Source of the DNA: Heliocidaris tuberculata
Lineage: Eukaryota; Echinodermata; Echinoidea; Camarodonta; Echinometridae
DNA: 64,000 nt
NCBI GenBank assembly: GCA_025618425.1
Contig: CM046833.1
Location: 3,517,672-3,581,671, forward strand
Direction: 5' to 3'
The notes under the pieces were generated by a model. That model had not been told where the DNA came from. It worked only from the letters and a program-made list of their open reading frames with translations, and ran no database searches. Below, one piece after another: positions 1 through 12,800 of the stretch; the stretch's first letter is position 1; the number at the start of each line of letters is the position of its first letter. Both the position numbers and the translations under genes were made by a program.

Positions 1-134
1 GCTCGATGACGTCATACAAATCAACCACCCCGAAATCGAACTGACGGCGAAGAACATCCGTCTGTTCATCAACATGATTTTTATGGTCACCCTGAAACAA
101 ATCAGCAGAAAGAAACAGTGTTTGTCTCTGAGAG
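1..134 (+). CDS. GUCY1B2: GUCY1B2 exon a: HNOBA segment (5' end outside window)
   Basis: The open frame starts at base 2 and runs into a GTAATA donor at 135, leaving phase 1. The peptide has the HNOBA pattern ([17 protein letters not shown] then a TLK segment), comparable to the R-P-x-I-E-x-T-x-x-N-I block of soluble cyclases. The acceptor is not in the window. Confidence 0.78.
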
Positions 135-2996
135 GTAATAATCTTCACTTAGATATTTTCCTTTACAATGCAGTAAAAGTAAAATTATAATAAAGAACCC
201 TTCGCAATGTAGTAGGGAGCTTTCGAAATAGGAGGTAGCTCGGAGCACAAAGCAAGTCCGCTCCAACGCTCCTTCTGCGCATGCGGGAACGACACCGCAC
301 TCCGTCCTCCTGGTTTTCAGGACGGTATTCAGCCAAAATAGCGTCCAGTCTGTGAACAAGACGGAGCTAGCGGTGTATTTTGCGAAAAATGTCTACTACC
401 TGCGCACGCACAGTGCAGTGCACTAAATGTGACAGCTAAATTTGTGCGACATGCACATAGAGTATAGACATTGAATCCTGTAGTTCTATAGAAATGCATA
501 AAAGGAAAAACAAAGAAATACATAATGAGAGAAAAGAGGATATACAACTGGAAAAACAAAGAATTACATAAGGAGGGAGAAGAGGATAGATTAACAGAAA
601 ACAAAGAATTACATAAGGAAAGAGAAGAGGATAGATTAAAGGAAAAACAAAGAAATACATAATGAGAGAGAAGAGGATAGAAGGAAAAACAAAGAAATAA
701 ATTAGGAAAAATATGCAAGCGCGGGTAGGGTATTTATATTTGGCGCGCCATCTCTCCATTTCCGTTTCCGTTTAAGCGTCTCCGTCCTAGCACCGTGTAG
801 CGAAACGGTTACTGGGACAGGACGGGAAGTTGTCCCGTTTCGAAAGCTCGCTATTGTCGTTGATGCCACTGTATGGATTTCGCCAACAAAATAAAAATTA
901 ATTCATTTCTTGAGAATCTTCACTAAAACTTGATTTTTTTTTTCGATTGCATTATCTGCAATGCCTTACCTCCCCTCCAGCTTCCCAAGTCCTTATCCGT
1001 CAACGGTTCCATCCGACCCCTGGAGTTTACTCCATTCCCCCCTCCCTCGAAGAACAAGACAAAACAAAAACAATCGAATGAAAAGGACAAACAAAAAGTG
1101 ATGATATCAAAGATTGCTGTAGAAGTCTTATAAGAACAGATGATACATTCGCTAACGAAGAGAGACAGAAAAATAGATATTTTTAAAAACACATCACGCA
1201 ATATGCATATTGTAATCTTATTTAAAATGCTTTAATAAACATTTCAATTGTTGTGAATGTGCTTTTGTTAATATGAATGATTGATGACGTGCCCACCATA
1301 CCCACCATCATTATGTTCCCGTTAATCTGCCTACCCCTTTTTTTTTATATCGATTGATATAGTCTATGGTTACTTGGTGACAATAGTGGTATATTTCAGG
1401 AAAAATATCCTATTTATGGGGGATTCAATTGATATGTGACTATTATTTATTAATATGGCCTAGGATCCCTCAGGTGAGCTCCTGTTCTGATGTGCCCTAA
1501 TAACATCCATTTAACCTCTTTGTGCTCTATCGATCATTAATGATTAGAAGGTGTAGCAATTACCTCCCCCCTCCCCTCCCCTTCCCCCACAACGAATAGA
1601 TGCCTCCTGTAGATACTGACCACAAATAAATATATCCCCTCCTTTCCTCTACAACGAAAAGATGTCTCCTGTCGATACTGTCCGCAAATAAATATATCCC
1701 CTCCCCTTCCCCCACAGCGAATTGATGCCTCCCGTTGATACTGATCACAAATAAATATATCCCCTCCCCTCCCCCATAAACGAATAGATGCCTCCTGTCG
1801 ATACTGACCACAAATAAATATATCCCCCCCCCCACAACGAATAGATGCCTCCTGTTGATACTGATCACAAATAAATATATCCCCTCCCCTCCTCCACAAC
1901 GAATAGATGCCTCCTGTTGATACTGATCACAAATAAAATCCCCTCCCCTCCCCCATAAACGAATAGATGCCTGCTGTCGATACTGACCACAAATAAATAT
2001 ATCCCCTCCCCTTCCCCCACAACGAATAGATGCCTCCTGATGATACTGACCACAAATAAATATATCCCCTCCCCTCCCCCCACAACGAATAGATGCCTCC
2101 TGTCGATACTGACCACAAATAAATATATCCCCTCCCCTCCCCCCCCCCCCCCCCCCCCACACCGAATAGATGCCTCATGTCGATACTGACCACAAATAAA
2201 GTAATTGTGGTGATTGATGCAGGATTACTCTTCATTGTTGTAATATAGAATGAAATTAAGTTTGCAATTTTTGCTTTCTCATTTTCAGGCCAGATGATAG
2301 AAATGAAAAGCAAGGGTCTTTTCATTTTCCTATCTTCTCCTGTTTTGACGTCACTAACTGAGCTACGTACAAAGAACATGCACTTCTCAGATATCGCACC
2401 TCATGACGTCACTAGGGATCTCATTCTTTTCAATCAACAACGTATAGTAGAGGTACGTCCTTTGTTCAATAGTAATCAATGGTTAATTACTACACCCCAG
2501 GAATATGATTTCAGGGTAATCTCGCTATTGCCACCGGGCATGCTTAGAAGCCTTAGGGATGAGGGAGAATTTCCCCCTAATCGAATGAAATTAGTCTCCT
2601 TATTGAAAGGAAGTGAGGGGGGGGGGGGCGTTGGATTTATCGGCTTTGTTTGACGGCATTTGATTTGCTCTTCACACCAAATGACATATTCACTGATCTT
2701 TAAAAAAAATAATTTACTGCTGAAATCTGGGAATTTTTAAAAGACAATAATTATAAGACGTTATTGTTTAAGTCAATTATTTATTTTCCCTAAGACTATT
2801 ATGACAAATCACGCTTTTCTTAAATTTCAGTTTAACTGAGGACACTTATCAGTGGGGGAAATATCAGGTAGAACACTCAGAAAAGGTGTCAGAATGCCTC
2901 TTGAACCCTCAGTTTTACTTTTGTTTGTTTGTTTTTATTTTCATAACATTAAAAGTTAAAATATACATGGTATTAAAATAAAAAAAAAAATAAAAT

Positions 2997-3040
<44 letters not shown>

Positions 3041-6000
3041 ATTATGAGAAACTTCATTTAACACAATTGTATTTATTTCCACGAGACTTGCCAGCGCTAT
3101 TGTATATGTTATTTCCTTACAGCAATCTTAACGAGAGACAGCATGTGTATCATTGTTTATAGCTACTCATTGTATGCGTATACAGTGCATAGTATAGTGT
3201 ATAGTACATGCTGCCGTTGTTGCCCGGCATATAAATTATTTTTTGCCTCTCATTTGTTTAATATCAAACTCTAGGAGGTGAAATCTTCACAGCGTCTTAG
3301 TATTGCTAGTATCTTGCTATTTATGAACAAGACTCTAAATTACCATTAATAGTTAATTTTCCACCATCTCACCCCCTTGGCTCAATGTGAAAATAGCAAA
3401 GCAGTTTTTTTTTCTTTACATGATTAACCTTTCCGATTAATTCAACAATACGACCAGTAGTTAACCTCATCTTTTGTTATCATTAGTCTTGAATAATCTT
3501 GCATTTTGCGCAGAACAGAATTTTCGTAGTATTCTCGAAACACTTAATGGAAATGGGACACACAGTCCCTAATAATTACAAATGTAGTAATTTATTTGTT
3601 TGATTGTTTCAAGTGATCTTCTCTCCATGGCTCACATGTAATAAAGCAGACATACATAGCAATGAAGTAGATCGTCTTTCCTATTAATATTCAGCAATAT
3701 AAATACGGTATAAACATCAGTACACTAATAAGGCAAGTATCGCTGGTACAACATGTTGTACAAGCAATACCTGCTTTCAGTGGCTCAAATCAATTTTGAA
3801 ATTTCGGGGGGGGGGGGGGAGGACACCACATGAGTTAACTTTTGTTCCTGTCGAAATGTCTGAATTTTTTTTCTGACAACCTCCCCCCCCCCAAAAAAAA
3901 AAGAAGGTTGTCACATTTTGGGGGTCTAGTTTTCCTCCAAAATACTCTGACAAGCAAAAAAAAAAAAAAAAAAAAGATTATTCAAAAAGGAGGGGGGGGG
4001 GGGGGACATGTCCCCCTGTCCCCTCCCTCCCGGATTTGCTCCCATGCCTGCCTTATTAGGGAGGTGGACTAGGGAGATATTAGTGACATAGTGGACAAAA
4101 GCACCAAATTATTTGAAATTTATACTAATAATTACGAGTATAATGACGTACTTATCAATATTTGTACTGACACTCGTGTAAACCGCAGAATTCCAAAATC
4201 GTATGGCCGCCATCTAGTGTAATAGAAACAACCCCTTGTTTTTTTTAGGTTAAATCATTTCATATTCGGAATTTATAAATCTGTTTGAAATGAAAATTTT
4301 GAGATCCTTGCACGTTCTCCACTTTATTGCAGCAGCATAACATGTCGGTTTAAAAAGGTGTAATTTATGATTAAAGTTAAGTCTCCATTCTTGCATTCTC
4401 TATGCATTATATAAAGATAACAATGCAACACTTATAACCATGTGCAAAAGTTTATTAAATAGCAGCATTTGGCCAAAAGATATTTTAGCCAAAAGTTTTA
4501 GGGAAAATTTTATCCGAATTTTTGGGGGCCATCTGACACCCAATCCCGACGAAAATTTTTGTCATTTTTTTTTTGGTTGTTTTTTGGTGTGATTTGTAAT
4601 GTCCAGTCATACTACTTCCTACCGACAAATTTTGGTGCATGGGGGGATGGGGGTGAAATCATGGGTGAAATCGAGCCGGCTTTGCGGTCTCTTTTGGGGG
4701 GGGGGGGCGCAGGGGCTAAACACGACGGCTACGGTCAGGCTGACAGCCTTTTCGTCAATAACTTAAATGGTCAAATCTTATGTGTTAAATGGGGTGACTA
4801 TTTCGGAACAGGAGAGATATAGAGATAAGGTCTTACTTTGTTTTGAAAAGGTTAAAAGTAAATGCCTATCCTAGACCATGTAGACACTTTCATACATTCA
4901 GACTATAGCTTAGTTTATGTTTCTGGAAAACACTGTCCATGTAATGCTCATACCATGCATACTACAGCGGCCCTAACTCTTTCATGTACATTATACATCG
5001 CTTGCTTTAAGTGGTACTGGAGAGTTGCCAGTTTGTGTTATGGTTAAATCTCCAAGCAGTGGTGTTAAAATTTAAGTTTATTCAGTTTTAAAATGTACCA
5101 TGCGTCTACATGCAATCTTGTCATCATTGCTTCCACACAGATCTTTTTTTTTTTTCTTTTCCTTTTTTTGTTGGGGGGGGGGGGGGGTCAGTCGGGATGG
5201 GCGTTTCGAATCTACCAGTTCATTCTAAATAACAGACTTTACAAAACTGGAAAACAAATGATGAAAAGAACGATATGTTTTTTAAAAAGTGAGTCCCTCA
5301 GGCATAATTTAAAGTGAACCACTAACATGGTCAATGATAAAATGATATTGCGTCTATAATTGATCTTTTAGAATTCCCCAGGAAATCTTTATTGATCGTG
5401 TTCACAGAAACCAAAACAGGACCTATAGAAATACCACCATTATACATATCATAAATGTAGGTCATATTTTCCAAAAGCAATTGAATAATGAACAGAAATT
5501 GCCCTAGATATTACTTTAATAAATGTTTGGAACCATTTCAAGTAGGGAGTATCTCCCTATTTCATTCAAGAAAGGTCTTTTTGCAAATCGCCCTTAAAGG
5601 TTTGATTGCTAAATAAATTTATTATTCCTCCAGGAATTTTAAAGCATTCATTTTCCAAATGGAAATGTTATGTGCTATTTTCACATTTAAGCCTCTGTGC
5701 TTTAAAAAAAATATTGCATATTTCTTCTGAGCAATGATATGCACCTTTCAGTAGTCGATACGCGTGATTTGATTGACCAAAAATAAATTTTAGTAACAAA
5801 CAATTATAACCATGATGACTCCTGAAATCCATAAAAATGACAATTTCAGCGTAAACGGCAGCCATCCTGGGTTTTCTATGTAATTATGGTGGTTACGTAC
5901 ATATTTCTGAAAGGGTTCCTTGAATAAAAACCCTAGGGAAAACCTTCCCTAGGGGGCACTACAGTTATAGAATTCCATATATTAATAGACCCTTTTCTTT

Positions 6001-8435
6001 TAAAAGGATCAGGAGTATTTTACGCGTATGTGTATTATAAGTCTGTTACCTATGACAGGCATATCATAATTATGGAAAATCAGTCTTTTCCATGTTTCAG
6101 GCTTGTCTTGAAAACGTTTTGGTCTGTTGAGTAGTTTTTATTTCTATCAGTATCTTATTAAGATTAACAGCACCAAGTTCATTAAAAGCCCATATTTTGT
6201 TTGCTTATGTTTTTCTGTAAATTATGTAAAAGTAAAGATCAGTGCACTTGCTATAAATGTTTGTTATTAAATTCCTTTTGATAGAAATGCGAGATTGCGC
6301 GAAACCAATTTCCTCGGAAAAGAACCTTCTTTGATTTCCTTGATTTTAATAATAATAATAATAATAATAATGTGACTTATAAAGCGCCAAATCCACTCTG
6401 TAGAGTGCTCAAGGCGCATAAAGAATTACAAAGTACATGTAAATAGAATGGTTTTGAGAAGATCTTTAAAAGAATCAACAGAGATACAAGCTTTGATGTC
6501 TACAGGAAAACTATTCCACAAGGTGGGGCATGCGTAAGCAAAGGATCGTTCACCCCAAGATTTTGAAACTTTAGGAATTACAAGAGAGCCGGATGTTGAT
6601 GAGCGCAGAGATCTTTTGGGTATGTAATAATGAATAAAAGAGAGATTGTATTGGGGTGCTGATCCATGAATACAATGAAAAGAGAGCAACAAAATCTTGA
6701 AAATTATACGATCTTTGACAGGGAGCCAGTGCAGTGAATTCAAAATGGGAGTGATGTGAGAGCGCCTATTAGACAGTGAGACAATACGAGCTGCGGCGTT
6801 TTGAAGTTTCTGGAGCCCGTATAACTGGTTCTGAGGTAAATTGAACAGAAGTGCATTGCAAAAATCAAGGCGGGAGGATATCAATGCATGTACAATTTTT
6901 TCGGTGGCAGACTTTGACAAATATTTCCGGATAAAACCAATGTTTCGTAGTTGGTACCTAACTGATTTGCAGATATTTGAGATTTGAGGAGACATTGACA
7001 TATGTGAATCGAAAATGACTCCGAGATTGCGGCAAGTTTGAGATAAATTAATAGTGTGGCCAGAAAATGAAAAGCAATTTTGTTTATTCTTTTCCTTTCG
7101 AGTTTCAAGATATTGAGGTATCCCAAAGGGAGCCCCCTGTCTGCACCCGAGAGACATAGGAAACTTGTTTCCGAGAAACCTTCGTACAAAACACGAGCAG
7201 GTTTGTCAGGACGGTGCCAATTTAGAACCGACAGGACTCGGTAACCTGGCATACTATTTTATCCTTAAACAAACAAAAAAATATATATAATATAATAACT
7301 TTTAGAAAAAAATACATTTAAAAAAAAAGAGAGAAGTCAATTATATTATTTAAATGATTAAATTTTTGTTTAAAAAAAAATAGTTGGTTATAATAGTCAA
7401 AATTGACTGATTGCCATAAAACAATAATCAACAACAACATTCCACTAAAAGTGCTTTTAGTCCGGGATCCTGTCCCGAAATAGTCACCCCGTTTTACCCC
7501 CAGAGCACCTAAAAGAGACCCCAAAGTCGGGTCGATTTCACCCCATCTCCCCCTGCACCAACTTTTGTCAGTAGGAAGTAGAAGACTGGGCATTACAAAA
7601 GATAATAAATGACGAAAATTTCCGTCGTGATGGGGTTTTAGACGGCCCCTAAAAATTGGGGTACATTTTTCCTCTTGAAGCCCAGGGACCAAATATTGTA
7701 CGATGGAAGAGCTATGGACGTACATTAAACAAATATAAAATCTGACAGAAATGCCCATCGGAAAGGGGGTGTCAGACCCCTGAAACAAAATCACCGAAGT
7801 GCCCTTTGCACAATACTCATTAAGAGTCCCTATGCGCTTTACATAATGATAATATTCGTTGGTACATCTAATTACAACTTAAAGGACAATTGGAATCATA
7901 AGTTTATAATGCTGACAGAAACATATTACACCTCAGAGAGAACCTTCGAAATTTGCAAGAAGGCATAAGTAAATAATTAACAAAACAAATTATATTTAAT
8001 ACAGATTCCGTAAAAGAAAAATTAAAACAATTAAATATTCTTTAATACAACTAAACTTTTTTCCTTTTGACTTGTTCGATACTTAAGCTTGATAATGAAA
8101 GAGCAATATTGAATTTTTGAATTGCAGTATTCTATTCACTAGTTCTTTACATAGAACTCTAATTTTGTCTTTGTTTCACTGGTGTAGGTGGAGCTTGCCA
8201 AGGAACTAGAGCAAAAGAAGGAAGAGCTTCGTACGATAATGAGAGACTTAGAAATGGAGAAGAGGAAGACAGACAGCTTGTTATTTTCTATGTTACCAAA
8301 GGAAGTTGCCAATGATCTCAGAGAAGGCAGGCATGTTCAAGCTGGTGAGTTAAAATATAATTGGGCCATTCTTTGTAAAGTGAAACGTTCGGTCACACAC
8401 GTGACTAATTTTTGCCTCATTGCCCGAAAATCAGG

Positions 8436-8471
<36 letters not shown>

Positions 8472-9819
8472 TTTATTATTTTTTTTTATAGTACCAGTTT
8501 ATTACATGAAAAATATTTCCTTTTCTTTGACAAAAAAGAGTCATTTCCCGCCAACAGTGTTTTTCCAGAGACATTTAGTGGTCACACACGTGACCGACCC
8601 AATTTTCACTTCTAAAAGAAAAGAATATCCATTAATTTATGGAAATTTGCTTTCAAACTGTTCAGAGCAATCCCATCATACAGCAATGAAAAGTGGAAAC
8701 TTGCACTCCTAGGGAAATACGAGAAAAGTAGGTTTGAATACCAACAAGTAAGACCCTTTTTCGTGCGAGGTCACATACGTGACCGACCTAATGTTGACCC
8801 CTGGAAGAAAATGATGTATTCTCATTTAAAATATTTACCCTCCATCTGTTGTTATTCAAATTTCCAAAATGAGAATCTTCTACTACAAGACAAATACTCG
8901 AAAATTAGGTTTAAATGAGCTATTTTTTTAGGATTTTGGTCAAACACGTGACTGAGAATGGCCCAATTATTCTTTTTTAAAGAATCATTATCTCTTCTGA
9001 ATTATGTTCAAGTATTACACGATCTCAACTTTTGACTCTCCAAAAGTAGCTGTAATGTAGGATGATATTTATTTCTCTATTACCTTATCAGGTGAGTTTC
9101 CAGAAGTGACTGTCATGTTCAGTGATATTGTGAAGTTCACAGACATGTGCTCCAAGTGCAAACCCATACAAGTCATTCATTTCCTCAATGAAATGTATAG
9201 CATGTTTGACAAATTGACCACTGTCAATGGTGTTTATAAGGTAAGCATCGTTAAGTCTTTAGATCGTTTCCTAAATCTTTTAAAGTAAAGCTGATTTTGT
9301 AACACATTCCTTACAGGGTCTATCCATAATCCCCTTGTAATCATATGTAAATGATATGATTGTTTTGATTTAAAAAAACAAACATATTCTTTACAGGGAA
9401 TATGTTTGCTTTGAATGGAGTTTGGAAGGTGGCTTCTTTGTTCCTTGTGATCGAGGTTTGTGCAAAACAGTTTCTTTTAACAGAATCAAGGGACCTTCAG
9501 CTATTATAATAAAAGTAAAAAAAATAGGAAAAAATACCTTATCATATTGAGAAAAGGAAAAGCATAATTTCTGAGGTATGAAAGACATTATGCACATAAT
9601 TATGTCAGGCCTTGCTTTGATGCCCATCCATGAGTATGACTAAGTATGCCCGTCATACTCTTAAATTGCCCTAGTGGCCTACTCTAATCCATTCCATGTT
9701 TTGGTACGGCAGGGCCTCATGAAGGACACTTTTGATTCTCATGAGGTTTCCCTGCTGGATAAAAAGATTATTATTGTTATCAGTATTATTATCAATTATT
9801 ATTATTATTATTATTATCA

Positions 9820-9876
<57 letters not shown>

Positions 9877-12800
9877 GTTGTTGTTGTTATTACAAGTATT
9901 GTTTGCACTTTTTATTTTGCAATCACATTCTAAACGAAATCACTGTTTCAAAAGACCACACAGCAACTGACGCGGTCCTAACGTCATCAGATGATGCATG
10001 TAGTGAGGCGGGCTTTAAAGTTTGAAGTATACCACTTTCACATTAAAAAAAAAAAAATCAGACTTTAAAAGCATTATTGTCAATTTTAAAACGTACTAGT
10101 AACGAACTTCAATCAAGTAAAATGTACTACAAATAGGCAGAAAGTTTCGATAGATATAGGAACGACTGGTAAAAATGAAATAAATAGAAAATGTGGGGAG
10201 CCTGTATAAAAAGCATTGCTTGTAAATGATTAGGCTCCCGTATAGAGTAGCATTATAAATAATTCTGATTAGAATGCAATGAAAAGAGAAACGAATTAAA
10301 GGGTCCACGCTAATATCAACTTGGTTTGAATAAATAGAGTAAAATTAAACAAGCATAACAATGAAATTTTTATTGAAATCGGATGTAAAATAAGAAAGTT
10401 ACGGCATTTTGGGCGGTATGCAAATGAGTGAACTGATGATGTCACACATTCAATTTTCCTAATGTATTTTATTATATGAAATATCATATATTTCAATTTT
10501 TTGCTTCAATAATGTAAAACATGGTTTGACTCCTTATGGAACATGTAAAATCATCATTATTGTAACTTATTTTGGTACAAGGGAGAGATTTTTTATTATC
10601 ACTTCAATAAAAACTGAAATATTTGAAATTTCATATCATAAAATACGTAATGAAAAGTGAGTGTCTGACATCATCGGTTTACTCATTTGCATACCACCCA
10701 TGTTATACATATCACTGTTTCTCAAAATAATGCAAAACTTCAAAATGCCGTAATTTTCTTATTCTACATCCGATTTCAGTGAAATTTTCACTCTTATGCT
10801 TGTTTAATTTTACTCTATTTATTCAAATGAACTTAATATTAGTTTGGACTTGGCCTCTAAACGTATCAGATTCACTAAAAGTACAAGGAGAGCAAAGCTC
10901 GGAATGTGAAGTAAAGAAACGAAAAAGACGCAAGAGAAAAAGACGGAAAAAAAAGAAGAAGAAATGAGAATAGGAAGAAGACAGGAGAAGAAGGAGGAGA
11001 AGAAGAAGAAAAAAGAGAGAGAGAGAGAAGAAAAAATTGTAAAGGCATGACAGTGTAACACGAACAAAGTCTGTGACCACCTGTACGATCCAACATGATA
11101 TGAATATTAATACATGCATGTACTTATTTAAAAGGTAGCACCTTATCTTCTATTTAAAAGAATTGTTGGAGGGGCTGTCAACCATTTCGCTATTCAGGCT
11201 GTTCCAGAATTTGGGTCCAGTAAAGGGGATTGAACGGTGCGAGTTCGGGGGAGGTGGAAATGGTTTGTTTGTCTCATTGGATAGGAATGTACAGCATTGT
11301 TGCATTGAAATGTAGGGACGATAGCATGTGGTAAATTTCCTTTCGTGAGTTCGTACCCCCCCCCCCCCAAAAAAAAAAGGTTGTATAAGTACACGTCAGA
11401 CATCTTAAGAATATTACAGTTTTATTATAGAAAAGCTCATTTGTATGTACACGAAATCCAACATTATTTACTATTCTTACAACCCGTTTTTGTACAACAT
11501 TAATTTCGTCCATTAGGATTATAGAGCTATTTCCCCATGGAAGTATACAATAATAAAGATAAGGCAAGACCGAAGTAGAATAGAGTATAAGCATAACATG
11601 AGAAGGTACAAAAAGTTTCAACTTGTTCATTACACCTGAATTACGTGACAACAGTTTAAATCAGCAATCAAATTGTATTTTCCAGGTTACTTTACTGTCT
11701 ATATAGACATTAAAAAAAATTGGTAGATTCAACCTGATCGAATTTTTTATTATTTGTATATTACCTGGTAAGGATGATATAGAATCACTAAATATCATGA
11801 AATTAGTTTTATTCATATTGAGCGACAACTTGTCAGCTTGAATCCAGTCAAAAACGCATTTTAATTCAGTGTTTACAATGTTCAGAAGTGTATCGGGGTT
11901 ATGGTGAGAGCAAGAAACATTGGAGTCATCGGCAAAGAGGATAAATGATAAGACTGAAGATGGGTTTTGGAGATCGTTAATGTATAAAATAAACAGAAGC
12001 GGGCCTAATGGAGAGCCTTGAGGGACACCACAAGTAATTGACTGAAGGGTCGATTCAAAACAAGTTATGTATTGTGATGAGGGCGATAATGTTGGCCGAG
12101 TTGGATTGATACGCATTCGCAGAGAGAAGAAAAAGATGGATGAATTGGTTAGAACAGGCTTCTTTGAAATTGCACGATCACTGTCCAGGCTTTTTTTCCT
12201 TAACTATCATTGATGCTGAGAGTAAAACAAGTGATGAGATAGTGTAGGAACTCTGCCCATAACAGTATATATATTATATATTAAAGTGCTATTGCACGGG
12301 TTTTACTTACTTATAAAAATGGAGTAACTTGCAAAAGAGTGTCAGCTACCTAGTCTCAACAACGAAATTATGAAAGCAATGGAAGATGCAAAGAAAATGG
12401 CCAATATTATTCGATAAGGACAACTAAGCTACCCTTGAGGAGCCCGACAATATCAAGTTAATGCTTGATGACGAGAGCACTTTCTTATTGTTTCAAGCTA
12501 GCATCTGCTTGCCCGAAAAAGCCTTGGTTCTGCAAAAGTAAGCATTTGCTTTTTCTTGTTAGCAAATACTTAGTTTTCTGAAAAGAAGATAAAGTTAAAG
12601 CTTGTTTTCGAGGATGATATTTCTAAGCAAATGCTTGTCTTCAGAAGCATTTGGTTGGCATATGGAAGTCAAAGCTTCAATCTGGAAACTTTCACTTCCT
12701 AGTATTTGCTTGTTTTGAACAAGTACCAATGCAAGCAAAATGTTAGAATAGGCATTTGCTAGGTTGTGTCGATACTGGCCAATATATCATGATTTATAGT

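Noticed and set aside
195..865. Possible inverted-repeat element with GAGCTTTCGAAA at both ends
   Set aside because: Only 12 bases match convincingly and no target duplication could be found.
1537..2379. Long repetitive minus-strand open frames over the C-rich minisatellite
   Set aside because: The repeat unit happens to be open in several frames at once; no domain, and the region is intron 1 of the cyclase gene.
9674..10025. Poly-Leu and poly-Tyr open frames
   Set aside because: Produced entirely by a TTA triplet microsatellite.
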